Below are positions 8,456 to 17,585 of a stretch of 64,000 nucleotides of DNA, one piece after another; the stretch's first letter is position 1; every line of letters begins with the position of its first letter. The position numbers and the translations under genes are program-made. Source of the DNA: CAXBMB01 sp052078155 (GTDB lineage Bacteria > Pseudomonadota > Alphaproteobacteria > Kiloniellales > DSM-21159); the NCBI GenBank assembly GCA_052078155.1, contig JBQJBP010000002.1, forward strand, positions 496,001 through 560,000. Direction: 5' to 3'. The notes beneath the pieces are model-generated. The model was given only the letters and a program-made list of their open reading frames with translations, was not told the origin of the DNA and ran no database searches.

Positions 8456-10843
8456 ATGCAAAAGGATCAGCCTGAACCAGAAGACCAGTCCCAGGACCTT
8501 ACATCCCAGGACTATTCTGATAGTGTCGAAGGGACCCCCAATGCTGGGCCGCCAAAGGATCAGGACGGCCCGTCCAACCCGGAACCCCATTCTCAAAAGA
8601 CCAACCGCTCAGAAGACGAACCGGCCCGCCAGATGGTGTCGCGCCTGGATGGCTTGCTGCTCTGTTTTGTTCGTTTGTCGCAGCAGCTGGGCCAGCCGGT
8701 GTCTGAAGCTGATGTCAGAGCCGCTGTTCCGGCCTCCGCAGGTGGCCTGACCGCAGATCAGTTTTGTCGTGCTGCAGACCGTTTGAGTTTCCAGGTCCGG
8801 CGGGAACGGGTAACGCCAGCAGCCCTCCGCGCCATGCCAACCCCTTATGTGCTGGTTGGAGCTCCCGGTCAGGCCAACCGGATTGTGCTGGAAAACCGCG
8901 GGGATCAGGGCCTTCTGATCTGGGAGGCTGAATCCCGGCGGGAGCGGCTTGAAGATCCGGGCCTGTTGCTGGAAGAAGCGGCGGAAGCCTTGTTGGTGAA
9001 ATCCGGCGGGCCGACGCTGCAGAGCGCCTCCTGGCGTCAGAAAATCACCAAACGGGTGCGCGGCGTTCTTCTGGAGCTGATCCTGGCGTCACTGGCCATC
9101 AATGTTCTGGCGCTGGCCACCCCCTTGTTTGTCATGACCCTCTACAACAAGGTCATAGGCCAGCAGGACCTGGATACACTGAACATCCTGGCGTTGGGCA
9201 TGGTAGCGGTCTACGGCTTTGACGCCCTGCTGCGCAGCCTGCGCGGCTACGTCTCGGCCCACACGGGCGGGCGGATTGATGCACTGATCGGCAGTGAGGT
9301 GATGCATCATCTCATCCACCTGCCTTTCCCGCATTTTGAGCGCACACCCAGCGGTCTGATTGGCGAGCGCATGCGCCAGCTGGACACGATCCGCAGCTTC
9401 TTTACCGGCCAGCTGCCCATGACGCTGGTCGATCTGGCCTTTGTCTTTGTCTTCGTTGCTGTTCTTTTCATGATCCATGATGTCATGGCCTGGATCACGC
9501 TGGCCTCCATGCCGCTGTTCATTGCGGTGTCAGCAGTGTTTCACCGTCAACAGCGACAACTGGAAGAACAGGCCTTCAAGGCGCGCGCAACCAAAGCTTC
9601 TCACCTGTCAGAAACGGTTCACAATGCCCTGACCGTCAAATCCATGGGCATGGAGCCGGAGGTCGAGCGGCGCTGGGACGAACGGCTGGCTCTTGCCGCC
9701 TGGACTGGCTTTAAGGCCAGCAACATTTCCAACATCGCCACTACCCTGGGCATGACCCTGCAGTTTTTGGTCTCTCTGGCCATTCTCTACGTCGGCGCCA
9801 ACCTGGTGATTGCCGGGCAGATGACCGTCGGGGCCCTGATCGCCGCCAACATTCTGGCCAGCCGGGCTCTGGCTCCGGTGCGCATGATGCTGATGGCCTG
9901 GGTCCAGCTGCAGGAAGTCAAAGCGGCTTTCCAGCGGGTCGATGCCATCATGGAGGAGCCGTCTGAGATCGTGCCTGAGGAGGCCGGACCGGCCCCCCGC
10001 TTTGTTGGCAACATCCAATTGGAAGAGATTTCCTTTGGGTTCAATCCGGCCGAGCGCGGCATCCTCAATCAGATTGACCTGACCATTCCTGCGGGCACGG
10101 TTTTGGGCATCATCGGGCCATCAGGCTCGGGAAAATCCACCCTGGTGCGCCTGATTCAGGGGCTTTACCCGGCCACCCGGGGTCGGGTGCTTTATGACGG
10201 CAATGACATTTCTCATCTGTCTGCCTCGGCCCTGCGCCAGCAGATCGGCGTTGTGCCGCAGGAAAGTCAGCTCTTTTCCGGGACAGTGCGCGAGAACATT
10301 CTCATGGGGGCGCAGGTCAAGGATCCCGAGCGGGTCGTGGCGGTGGCGCGTTTCATCGGCGCTCACGGCTTTATCCAGCGCCTGCCCAACGGCTACGAAA
10401 CCCCGCTGGGGGAGCGGGGCAGCGGTCTGTCCGCCGGACAGCGGCAGATGATCTGCATCGCCCGGGCCTTGATCCGCAATCCCCGGGTGCTGATATTGGA
10501 TGAAGCCACCAGTGATCTGGATCCTGTCAGCGAGGAGTACTTCCTGAAAGCGCTGCAAAAAGCCTCCCGGGGCCGCACGGTCATCATTGTCTCCCACCGC
10601 CTGTCGCCTTTCATGATCGCCGACCGGGTGGCCTTGCTGATCAATGGACGGATTGAACGCGTGGGGCCGCCGGCTGAAGTCATTGCCTTTGCCAAAGCAC
10701 GCATGAGCGAAGCAGTTCGCGCGGCCCAGGGACAGGCTGATTCCCCTGCGGGGGGGCCCCGACCGCAGCTCTCCCCTTATGGATCTCAGAGACCAAAAGG
10801 CGGACCGGGCAGCAGACCCGACCGGGGAGGGACAGATGCCTGA
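8456..10843 (+). CDS. Type I secretion ABC transporter (LapB/HlyB-like permease-ATPase)
   Basis: This inner-membrane exporter would power type I secretion of an unfolded protein through a channel with the adaptor encoded next. The 795 residues comprise a polar Pro/Asp/Gln-rich leader (1-55), a C39-peptidase-like domain (about 58-185) that seems non-catalytic, six membrane helices (about 200-475), and an ATPase domain. The ATPase shows Walker A GPSGSGKST (554-562), Q-loop PQESQ (601-605), the variant signature SGLSAGQRQ (656-663; the family consensus is LSGGQ), Walker B VLILDEATSDLD (678-689) and the H-loop His714. The 3' end overlaps the adaptor gene by 8 bases. No TolC-like gene lies in the window. 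The substrate is unproven; the RTX protein at 59383-61320 is the only obvious candidate seen. Confidence 0.92.
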   Translation: MQKDQPEPEDQSQDLTSQDYSDSVEGTPNAGPPKDQDGPSNPEPHSQKTNRSEDEPARQMVSRLDGLLLCFVRLSQQLGQPVSEADVRAAVPASAGGLTADQFCRAADRLSFQVRRERVTPAALRAMPTPYVLVGAPGQANRIVLENRGDQGLLIWEAESRRERLEDPGLLLEEAAEALLVKSGGPTLQSASWRQKITKRVRGVLLELILASLAINVLALATPLFVMTLYNKVIGQQDLDTLNILALGMVAVYGFDALLRSLRGYVSAHTGGRIDALIGSEVMHHLIHLPFPHFERTPSGLIGERMRQLDTIRSFFTGQLPMTLVDLAFVFVFVAVLFMIHDVMAWITLASMPLFIAVSAVFHRQQRQLEEQAFKARATKASHLSETVHNALTVKSMGMEPEVERRWDERLALAAWTGFKASNISNIATTLGMTLQFLVSLAILYVGANLVIAGQMTVGALIAANILASRALAPVRMMLMAWVQLQEVKAAFQRVDAIMEEPSEIVPEEAGPAPRFVGNIQLEEISFGFNPAERGILNQIDLTIPAGTVLGIIGPSGSGKSTLVRLIQGLYPATRGRVLYDGNDISHLSASALRQQIGVVPQESQLFSGTVRENILMGAQVKDPERVVAVARFIGAHGFIQRLPNGYETPLGERGSGLSAGQRQMICIARALIRNPRVLILDEATSDLDPVSEEYFLKALQKASRGRTVIIVSHRLSPFMIADRVALLINGRIERVGPPAEVIAFAKARMSEAVRAAQGQADSPAGGPRPQLSPYGSQRPKGGPGSRPDRGGTDA

Positions 10844-12218
10844 CTCCCGCGCCCTGGTTCCCGTTTCTCAGAAGCAGCAGGCCGTTGCCCCCTATCGAGG
10901 CCGCGCCCGCACCCGCTACAGCGACTTTCTGCCTGACGCCCAGGCGGTGGTGGAGCGGGAGCATTCCCCTGTTGCCCGCTGGCTGCTGTTCATTCTGGTC
11001 GCGCTGGTCGGTGCCTTTGTGACTTATATCTCCCTGGTGTCCGTGGACCAGGTGGCCACGGCCGTCGGCGTGGTCCGGCCCGCCGGGCAGGTCAAGCTGA
11101 TCAACCACCCCAATGGCGGCCGGGTGGCTGCGCTGCTGGTCCAGGAAGGCCAGAAGGTGTCAAAAGACCAGCCCCTGGTGGTGCTGGACCCCGATGTCAG
11201 CGAAGAAGAAGTGGGCAAGCTGCAGGCCGAGCTCTTCGGGCTGAATGCCCGCCAGCAACGGCTGGAGGCCGAGGCCATGGGGGTGGTGCCCGATTTTGGC
11301 CCGACCTTGAGCGAGGCCCACCCGACCCTGGTGACGGCGCAGCTCAATCTCTACAAAGCCCGCCGGGACGCTTTTGTGTCACGTCGGGACGCGGCGGCGG
11401 AGGTTGTCGAACAGCGCGAGAAGGCGCTGATCGGACTGGAGGCTCGGGTGGCGCAGATGAAAGAAAGCCTGCGCATCATTGAAGAACAGGAAGCCTCCAT
11501 TTCAGAACTGGTGGGCAAGGGGTACTTTCCGAAACTGCGCTATCTGTCGGTCCAGCGGCAACTGAGTGATGCCATCGCTGATCTGACCGAAGTTGAGGCC
11601 AGTCTGGCGGCAGCCGGTTCGGCTCTGTCAGAAGCCGTCAACAATCTGGACAGCCTGGAAAGGGAATGGGAAGCGGGGGTTCTGGATGAACTGACCCAGG
11701 TCATGTCGGAATCTGAGCGTATCTCCCGCACCCTGGAGCAGCAGCGCAGCAACCTTAGGAACCTCACCTTGCGCTCCCCCACCGAAGGCATTGTTCAGGA
11801 TCTGGTGGTGGCCGCTGCCGGTCAGGCCATTGCAGCCAACGAGCCCATGATGAAGATTGTGCCCGTGGGAGATAGCCTGATCGTCGAGGCGCTGGTGGCC
11901 AATGATGACATTGGCTTCATTTCAGATGGTCAGGAAGCCCAGGTGAAGGTCACGACCTATGACTTCATCAAGTTTGGGGCATTGGAAGGCACGGTTGAAC
12001 GCATCGCCCCCGATGCCACGCGCGATGAAAAGGGACAGCTGCAGTTTGAGGTGCTGGTGCGCACTGACAAGACCTATCTGGGGGATGTGCCGGGCCGCTT
12101 GCCGGTGGTGCCGGGCATGACAACCCAGGTCGATTTCAAGACCGGCCGACGCACCATCCTGTCCTTCCTGACAGATCGCCTGCGAACCACTGCAGCAGAA
12201 GCTTTCCGGGCCAAGTAA
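10836..12218 (+). CDS. HlyD/LapC-like type I secretion membrane fusion protein
   Basis: A 460-residue periplasmic adaptor that links the ABC transporter to an outer-membrane channel. It has a cytoplasmic tail, one membrane helix (about 49-70), the first half of a lipoyl-like motif (GGRVAALLVQEGQKVSKDQPL, starting about 94), a long helical hairpin (about 125-300), the second lipoyl half (LRSPTEGIVQDL) and a beta-barrel domain. The chosen ATG at 10836 has GGGAGG six bases upstream and overlaps the stop of the transporter gene, a sign of coupled translation; an ATG 57 bases earlier lies inside the transporter frame and lacks such a site. Length and order fit the HlyD family. Confidence 0.92.
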   Translation: MPDSRALVPVSQKQQAVAPYRGRARTRYSDFLPDAQAVVEREHSPVARWLLFILVALVGAFVTYISLVSVDQVATAVGVVRPAGQVKLINHPNGGRVAALLVQEGQKVSKDQPLVVLDPDVSEEEVGKLQAELFGLNARQQRLEAEAMGVVPDFGPTLSEAHPTLVTAQLNLYKARRDAFVSRRDAAAEVVEQREKALIGLEARVAQMKESLRIIEEQEASISELVGKGYFPKLRYLSVQRQLSDAIADLTEVEASLAAAGSALSEAVNNLDSLEREWEAGVLDELTQVMSESERISRTLEQQRSNLRNLTLRSPTEGIVQDLVVAAAGQAIAANEPMMKIVPVGDSLIVEALVANDDIGFISDGQEAQVKVTTYDFIKFGALEGTVERIAPDATRDEKGQLQFEVLVRTDKTYLGDVPGRLPVVPGMTTQVDFKTGRRTILSFLTDRLRTTAAEAFRAK

Positions 12219-12320
12219 GCAGACTGTGTGTGGCGTTTACAACCTGTTCGCTGGCGCAGGACTGCTTTTGCTGGACCTGCATTTAACCTGCAGCCAAACC
12301 GCCACGGCTGCTCAATCCCA

Positions 12321-12384
12321 TTTGATAGAGTTGCACGCTTCAAGTGGGCCCACATTGTGAACTCACTAAACCGACCTCACTCTA
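12321..12384 (+). repeat. Partial twin-hairpin repeat (second half), copy D
   Basis: TTGCACGCTTCAAGTGG and CACTAAACCGACC followed by ACTCTA match the second hairpin of the copy at 41971-42108, with ambiguous remains of the first hairpin just upstream. It lies between the convergent T1SS adaptor and PqqD-like genes. Confidence 0.5.
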
Positions 12385-12399
12385 AAGCGTTTGCTGTTA

Positions 12400-12666
12400 T
12401 CAGGTGGCTTCTCTGATCAGTTCCGCTGCCAACATGTCGGCAATCAGCTTCTTTACATCTGCGGCAACAGTCTCTGCCGGCTGATCGGGAAAGGCTGCCT
12501 GCAGGGTGGCAATGATGTCCTCTGCGCCTTGCTCCTGCTCCAGCAAACGCCACAGCCCGCCAGAGACGGCATCAAGGTAGAAAATCTCATTGGAAAGAGG
12601 CTCTACCAGAAAATACTCCCCTTCGATCTCAGAAGCGGTGACGTTGGGGTTGCGCTGTAAAGCCAT
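12400..12666 (-). CDS. PqqD-family peptide-binding protein (HPr-rel-A system type)
   Basis: An 88-residue protein with the PqqD fold pattern: a beta-hairpin (EIEGEYFLVEPLSNEIFYLD), then a helix-turn start (AVSGGLWRLLEQE) and two further helices. PqqD-like domains bind leader peptides of ribosomally made, modified peptides (RRE domains), and one branch of this family is associated with HPr-kinase-like proteins. The upstream gene here is such a kinase, ending 7 bases before this ATG, so the two are probably one operon. A TTG start nine codons upstream (12693) would create a 20-base overlap and is the alternative. No precursor peptide or radical SAM partner was found nearby. The family call is good; its role is inference. 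Confidence 0.78.
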   Translation of the reverse strand: MALQRNPNVTASEIEGEYFLVEPLSNEIFYLDAVSGGLWRLLEQEQGAEDIIATLQAAFPDQPAETVAADVKKLIADMLAAELIREAT

Positions 12667-12673
12667 GGTCAAA

Positions 12674-13690
12674 TCAGCTTTCAAATTGGGCAATCAGGTA
12701 GTCGGCAGCCAGGCTGCTGTTGCTGTATGTCAGCTGCCAGCTCGACACCTGACTTACCAAGTTTTGGCAGGCGACCACAAGCGCCTGAGCCGACAGGGCC
12801 GGGGCCAGGCACTTGGGCAGGAGGTGCCGCAGCAAGGTGGCCTTGTCCAGCGGCTCAAGACTGCAGTCAGACGCGGGCTGGCTGGCCGGAGTGTCCAGTC
12901 TGTTCAGCAGGACCAGTCCCAGCAGGGGGCTGCGCTCTCCCAACGGTGCCATGAGAGATGGCGGTAGGTTGAGGTGTGCCACCGCTTCCCGTTCGGCCAC
13001 CTGATGGGTTTTCAGGAAATCAATCTGGGCGGTTTCCATGTCCGGGGGCAGGGGAAGGCGGATTTTCGGTCCGACCCCCAGGCTCAGCGCCTGTAACGGG
13101 GTCTGGTCAAGACAGATGGCCAGGCGATCATCGCCAAAGAGCCGCTTGTTTCGCCGGGCCAGCTGCAGCGCCAGAGAGGACTTTCCGGCCTGGGTATCGC
13201 CGAGGAACAACAGCTGTCCTTCTGCTGGCCCCGGCTGTTGTCCGGATGTCTGACCCAGCTGAAAGGTGGCCGCAGCGGCATGGATCTGCAGCAGGGTGCT
13301 GTCCTGGCGTATGTAGGAGCCGGTTAAGGCCCCGGCCAGAGCATTGGCAGCTTCCAGGGGGTCGCCACAATCAAAATGGCCATTGGGCAGGAGGTCGCAG
13401 ATCACCCGGTGGCCTGGCTGACCGGAAGGAGAAACAGCCGCGGCCAGAGGGTCCACAGCGATGCTGTTGGCCACAGTACCGGGGGACGGGGTATTTTGTT
13501 GCGAAAGTGAAATGACTTGGCTTTGCCAGTCAGGCAGGCACAGGTGTAAAGGATCAATCAGCGCCTCTGCGCCCCAAACCAAAATAGGGTCCCTGGGGCC
13601 GGAAAAAGCCCGGCAGCTTGCGGGCTGATGGCGCTGGTCGCCACCGACCTGATCGTGCGGTGCAGGCGAAGGTCCGGCTGTCTGTGTCAC
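12674..13690 (-). CDS. HPr-kinase-like P-loop protein (HprK-related kinase A type)
   Basis: 338 residues. The C-terminal half has a P-loop (LFLGDTQAGKSS, about 161-172), followed after a helix by LFGDD (about 184-188), the counterpart of the VADD motif of HPr kinase, and a basic/Pro segment GPKIRLPLPP. The N-terminal half (1-150) has no recognisable fold. The family is distinct from the canonical HprK encoded at 48001-49539 and is usually found next to a PqqD-like gene, as here. The target is unknown: a small molecule, peptide or protein are all possible. No ATG is available; GTG at 13690 has AAGG nine bases upstream, while TTG at 13696 is the alternative. It lies 78 bases after the regA stop and may be read through from it. 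Confidence 0.75.
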   Translation of the reverse strand: MTQTAGPSPAPHDQVGGDQRHQPASCRAFSGPRDPILVWGAEALIDPLHLCLPDWQSQVISLSQQNTPSPGTVANSIAVDPLAAAVSPSGQPGHRVICDLLPNGHFDCGDPLEAANALAGALTGSYIRQDSTLLQIHAAAATFQLGQTSGQQPGPAEGQLLFLGDTQAGKSSLALQLARRNKRLFGDDRLAICLDQTPLQALSLGVGPKIRLPLPPDMETAQIDFLKTHQVAEREAVAHLNLPPSLMAPLGERSPLLGLVLLNRLDTPASQPASDCSLEPLDKATLLRHLLPKCLAPALSAQALVVACQNLVSQVSSWQLTYSNSSLAADYLIAQFES

Positions 13691-13768
13691 TGACAAAAGC
13701 CTTATCTGGACAGAGGCGGTGCAAAGGGATCCCAGACTTTGAGGCGTCGGGATCCTCTGCCCGGTTGC

Positions 13769-14347
13769 CTAACCCCGGGGGGCGTACTTTGCCAGAATGC
13801 GTTGCAGGGTCCGGCGGTGCATGCGCAGTCGGCGGGCTGTTTCAGAAACGTTGCGGTCACACTGTTCATAGACCCGCTGAATGTGTTCCCAGCGCACCCG
13901 GTCTGCGGACATGGGCATGTCAGGTGGCGGCGGCAGCAAAGAACCGTCCGGGGTCAGCAGGGCCGCTTCAATCTGATCGGCATCCGCGGGTTTGGAGAGA
14001 TAGTCTGTCGCCCCGACCTTCACAGCGGCAACCGCCGTGGCGATGTTGCCATAGCCGGTGAGCACGATGATGCGGGTGTCTTCGCGGGCATCGCGCAGGG
14101 TCTTGACCACATCCAGTCCGCTGCCGTCTGTCAGCCGAAGATCCACCACGGCAAAGGAAGGCGGCTGTTGGCGGGCCAGGTCGATGCCATCGCTGACGGT
14201 CAGCGCGGTGCGGACTTCGAAGCCCCGACGCTCCATGGCGCGGGCCAGACGGATGCACAGCCGCTCGTCGTCATCGACAATAAGCAGGCTCTTGTCGCTG
14301 AAGTCCTCCAGAGAATCTCTGAGAATTTCGTCATCATTGGCGGTCAT
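13769..14347 (-). CDS. regA: RegA/PrrA/ActR-family redox response regulator
   Basis: A 192-residue DNA-binding regulator paired with the kinase encoded just upstream. The receiver domain (about 18-130) has the acidic pocket DDD (25-27), the phospho-acceptor Asp69 (AVVDLRLTDGSG) and the conserved Lys in YLSKPAD. A Pro linker (LLPPPPDMP) is characteristic of RegA/PrrA. The C-terminal Fis-type helix-turn-helix (NVSETARRLRMHRRTLQRIL) matches the family almost residue for residue. In relatives it globally controls respiration, CO2 and nitrogen fixation genes in response to redox state. Its ATG overlaps the kinase stop by 4 bases (ATGA), indicating coupled translation. Confidence 0.95.
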   Translation of the reverse strand: MTANDDEILRDSLEDFSDKSLLIVDDDERLCIRLARAMERRGFEVRTALTVSDGIDLARQQPPSFAVVDLRLTDGSGLDVVKTLRDAREDTRIIVLTGYGNIATAVAAVKVGATDYLSKPADADQIEAALLTPDGSLLPPPPDMPMSADRVRWEHIQRVYEQCDRNVSETARRLRMHRRTLQRILAKYAPRG

Positions 14348-15699
14348 GCCGTCGTCCTCGTACTTTCAATTCGTTCACGGGGCCAGGTGATGGCCACCCG
14401 CGCGCCTGCCTGTTTCACGTTGGAGAAGGTAATCTGAGCGCCGGAGTGGGCCAAGAGGGTCTTTGCAATAAAAACACCCAATCCCATGTGCATGGAATCC
14501 CGCCCCCGGCTGTCCTTTCCCCCTGTGGACAGATAGGGGGACCCTAAATCGTTTAGAATATGTTCGTCAAAGCCAGGGCCGTTATCCTGAATAGTGACCC
14601 GGATGTCATTGGCGTCCCAAAAGAGCCGGACTTCTACTTTGGAGGAGGCAAACTGCAGGCCATTCTGGATCAGGGTTCCGACCCCGTGCAGAATCTCGGG
14701 AGAGCGCTGGACAACCGGCTGCTGGTCGAATTCATCGGGAATATCCGGGTCCACGATCAGTTCCAGGGCTTTGCCATCACGCTGCAGGTTGGTCACGGTG
14801 GCTTCCAGCAGGCCCATAAGGGGCAGCTGGTTGTATGGCGAATCACCGCTGTCTTCCTTGGGGCGGGTCGCCAGTTCCGAGAGGATCTTTTTGCAGCGGT
14901 CGGCTTCTTCCTGCAGCAGAGCCAGATCTTCACGCAAAGGGCTGTCCTGGGGCAGGTCTTCAGGCAGGTCGAGCTGCATTTCCTTGACCACCACGGCAAT
15001 GGTGCCCAGGGGACTGCCCAGTTCGTGGGCTGCTGCTGCGGCCAGTCCGCCCAGGGAAGACAGGCGCTGTTCGCGGGCCAGGGCCAGCTGACTGGCGGCC
15101 AGAGCGTCTTCCATCCGTCGGGATTCCCGGGCCAGCGAGGACACGTAGGCAGAGATAAAGACCACGGCCAGCGCAATGGAGACCCAGACCCCGGCCAGAT
15201 AGATCTGCGGCAGCTCGAAGGTGCCTTCAAACCAGGGCAGGGGCAGATGCCAGAAGTAATTGGCTGTGGCCGCCAGAATGGCCAGACAGGACAGCAGAAT
15301 GGTTGATTTGTGGGACAGGGAGGAGGCCGAGACCACCACCGGTGCCATCAAAAGCAGCGAAAAGGGGTTGTTCAGTCCGCCGGTCAGAGACAGCAGGACC
15401 GCCAGCTGAATGACGTCGAAGCTGAGGTACCAGGTGGCCTGAGCACTGTCCAGCCAGGGTGTGGAGCGCTGACCAAAGGCCGTGACCAGATTGAGAATGG
15501 CTGAAGCCCCGATGACGGCAGCGGCTTCCAGCAGGGGAATGGTGAAGTTGAAGAAGCTGTGAATGATCAGCAGAGACAGAAGCTGTCCGGCGATGGCCAC
15601 CCAGCGAATGTTGACCAGGGTGCGCAACCGCACACGCCCGCCATGCTGGAAGGCTCCTTCAGCAGACAAGACGTGGCTATCGGTGATCTGCGGTGTCAT
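14344..15699 (-). CDS. regB: RegB/PrrB/ActS-family redox-sensing histidine kinase
   Basis: A 451-residue inner-membrane kinase that would phosphorylate the adjacent RegA. Six hydrophobic segments lie between about 34 and 187. The quinone-sensing motif GGLNNPF is intact at 107-113. The H-box AAAHELGSPLGTIA places the phosphorylated His at 225; Cys269 in DRCKKILSEL matches the position of the redox-active cysteine of RegB. The ATPase domain shows DNGPGFDE and the G2 segment MGLGVFIAK. The regB-regA order with no senC or hvrA between them resembles ActS/ActR of rhizobia more than the Rhodobacter arrangement. Divergent from the metalloprotease gene, with a 205-base shared upstream region. Confidence 0.94.
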   Translation of the reverse strand: MTPQITDSHVLSAEGAFQHGGRVRLRTLVNIRWVAIAGQLLSLLIIHSFFNFTIPLLEAAAVIGASAILNLVTAFGQRSTPWLDSAQATWYLSFDVIQLAVLLSLTGGLNNPFSLLLMAPVVVSASSLSHKSTILLSCLAILAATANYFWHLPLPWFEGTFELPQIYLAGVWVSIALAVVFISAYVSSLARESRRMEDALAASQLALAREQRLSSLGGLAAAAAHELGSPLGTIAVVVKEMQLDLPEDLPQDSPLREDLALLQEEADRCKKILSELATRPKEDSGDSPYNQLPLMGLLEATVTNLQRDGKALELIVDPDIPDEFDQQPVVQRSPEILHGVGTLIQNGLQFASSKVEVRLFWDANDIRVTIQDNGPGFDEHILNDLGSPYLSTGGKDSRGRDSMHMGLGVFIAKTLLAHSGAQITFSNVKQAGARVAITWPRERIESTRTTA

Positions 15700-15904
15700 A
15701 AAAAATCATAAGCTTTCAAGTAATAAGTAGAATTCCCTCTCCCCGTTTTATCGCCTGACTGCCAAAATTCAAACCCGCTGCAAGAGGATGGCTGCCCTGT
15801 CTTTCTTGCGTTCTTTGAACAACGGCGTCCCTGTTGCCTGTTTCTGGCAGGAGATGGGCGGGTAGTTCTTGGCTCTGAGGGCTCCCACAGGGTATACAAC
15901 CCCT

Positions 15905-16624
15905 ATGCCTTTTGATGAGAAACTCCCCCACATATTGTATCTAAACGGGGAAGCTGTGCCCTTGTTGCTGCGCGAGTCTGCGCGGGCCAAGCGCTTGCAT
16001 CTGAAAGTCGATCCGGCACGCGAAGGGCCCGTTGTCACCGCGCCGAAGGGCTACTCGCGACAGAAAACGCTTGATTTTGTTGATAAGAACAGAGGCTGGC
16101 TGGAGCAGAAATGGGCCAAGCTGCCCCGGCGCATCCACTTTGAAGAAGGCACGGTTCTGCCGGTTCTGGGCCAGGAGGTTGAGCTGCGTCTGGCGCCGGA
16201 AGCGCGGCGGGGCGTCTGGCGGGAAGAGGGGGCTTTGTGGGTCTCCGGTCGTCGTGAACATCTGGCGCGACGGGTTACCGATTATCTGAAGGCGGAGGTC
16301 AAGCAGGCGCTGCTGGCAAAGGTGCGCGAGAAAGTGGCCCTCTTGCCGTCCGGTGACCACAGGCCCTTAGGGCGGGTCACCGTTCGGGATACCAGCAGTC
16401 GCTGGGGCAGTTGCTCAGTTAAAGGGGACCTCTCCTTTTCCTGGCGGGTGGTTTTTGCCCCTCCCTTTGTCCTCGATTATCTGGTGGCGCATGAGGTGTC
16501 CCACCTGGTGCACATGAACCACTCCGCCAGTTTCTGGCGCCAGGTGGCGGCCATCTGTGATGAAGACGAGGCGGGGCGACGCTGGTTAAGCCGCGACGGG
16601 GCGCGTCTGCAGCGCTACGGATAA
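15905..16624 (+). CDS. YgjP/DUF45-type zinc metallopeptidase
   Basis: 239 residues, cytoplasmic (no signal). The family core is clear: RWGSC (166-170), then the zinc motif HEVSH (196-200) with the third ligand His206 in LVHMNHSASFW. These proteins resemble the WLM/SprT group; physiological substrates are poorly known. The N-terminal part (LHLKVDPAREGPVVTAPKG) is the usual DUF45 beginning. The ATG at 15905 is preferred; an upstream TTG in frame (15869) would add 12 residues without family resemblance. The gene is monocistronic, divergent from regB and convergent with the SDR gene. Confidence 0.85.
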   Translation: MPFDEKLPHILYLNGEAVPLLLRESARAKRLHLKVDPAREGPVVTAPKGYSRQKTLDFVDKNRGWLEQKWAKLPRRIHFEEGTVLPVLGQEVELRLAPEARRGVWREEGALWVSGRREHLARRVTDYLKAEVKQALLAKVREKVALLPSGDHRPLGRVTVRDTSSRWGSCSVKGDLSFSWRVVFAPPFVLDYLVAHEVSHLVHMNHSASFWRQVAAICDEDEAGRRWLSRDGARLQRYG

Positions 16625-16729
16625 TCCAGACCCCTCAGAGGCAAATGGGGTAAGTGGCTCAGGACGTGATGCCACTGAAGAATGCATCTCTTTTCAACAT
16701 GTTAGAGCCGGTCTGCTGTTCGGCGCTCT

Positions 16730-16771
16730 GAAAACAAAAAGGGGCCGATCCTTTGTTTGGAACAGCCCCTT
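16730..16771 (-). terminator. Rho-independent terminator after the SDR gene
   Basis: On the minus strand, AAGGGGC pairs with GCCCCTT across a loop that itself contains a short TCC/GGA stem, and is followed by TTTTTGTTTT. It can also weakly serve the convergent metalloprotease gene. Confidence 0.7.
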
Positions 16772-16826
16772 GATTTTGCGCGAATTTCGCGAGGTCAATT
16801 TTACTGAGTCTGCCGGTGCGGCCAGA

Positions 16827-17585
16827 TCAGATGCAACGCCCGCCGTCTACTTCCAGCAGCACCCCGGTGATGAAGTTGGCTTCGTCACTGGCCAGATAAA
16901 GGGCAGCAGCGGCCAGATCTTCCGGTGTTGAAAAACGGCCCAGAGGGATCGTCGCCATGAATCTTTCCCGGTTTTCCGGGGTATCAGGCACACCCATGAA
17001 GGCTTCCAGCAGGCCTGTGGCCCCGATGACCGGGCAGAGGGCGTTCACGCGGACCTTCTTTGGCGCCAGTTCAACGGCCAGGGACTTCGTCAGCACATTG
17101 GCGGCGCCTTTGGAGGCGTTGTAAACGGACAGGTTGGGCCGGGGGCGCAGACCAGCCGTCGAGGCCGTGTTGATGACGCAGCCGCCGCCCTGGGCTTCGA
17201 ACTGCGGCAGGGCTTCCTGAATGGCCAGATAGACGGCTTTGACATTCACGTCGAAAATGCGATCGAACTCGTCTTCGGTGACCTCTGCCAGCGGCTTGTT
17301 GCGGTGGGTCCAGCCAGCGTTGTTGACCAGGATATCCAGTTTTCCGAAGTTGCTGACAGCCTGATCGATCATGGTTTTGACCTGATCGCGTTTGGTGACG
17401 TCGCAGTTGACGTAGAGTGCCTTGCCGCCTGCGGATTCAATGTCTGAGGTGACCCGTTTGCCGCCTTCTTCCACGAAGTCAGCCACAATCACAGCAGCGC
17501 CTTCAGCCGCAAACCGTTTGGCAATTCCTTCCCCGAAGCCGGAACCGGCCCCCGTGACGATGGCTACTTTTCCTTCCAGTCTCAT
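16827..17585 (-). CDS. Short-chain dehydrogenase/reductase (SDR family)
   Basis: A 252-residue classical SDR that would oxidise or reduce a hydroxyl/keto group with NAD(P)H. It has the cofactor motif TGAGSGFG (11-18), NNAG (88-91), and the catalytic Ser142, Tyr155 and Lys159 (YNASK). Asp36 at the end of the second strand (IVADF) favours NAD over NADP. The C-terminus (GVLLEVDGGRCI) is typical of the 3-oxoacyl-ACP reductase/glucose dehydrogenase group. The substrate cannot be inferred; it is not next to fatty-acid genes here. ATG at 17585 has GGGGGA upstream. Probably monocistronic. Confidence 0.88.
   Translation of the reverse strand: MRLEGKVAIVTGAGSGFGEGIAKRFAAEGAAVIVADFVEEGGKRVTSDIESAGGKALYVNCDVTKRDQVKTMIDQAVSNFGKLDILVNNAGWTHRNKPLAEVTEDEFDRIFDVNVKAVYLAIQEALPQFEAQGGGCVINTASTAGLRPRPNLSVYNASKGAANVLTKSLAVELAPKKVRVNALCPVIGATGLLEAFMGVPDTPENRERFMATIPLGRFSTPEDLAAAALYLASDEANFITGVLLEVDGGRCI

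Noticed and set aside
8630..9010. Active C39 peptidase domain in the T1SS transporter
   Set aside because: The region resembles the non-catalytic C39-like domain of LapB/HlyB transporters; I could not place a complete Cys-His-Asp set.
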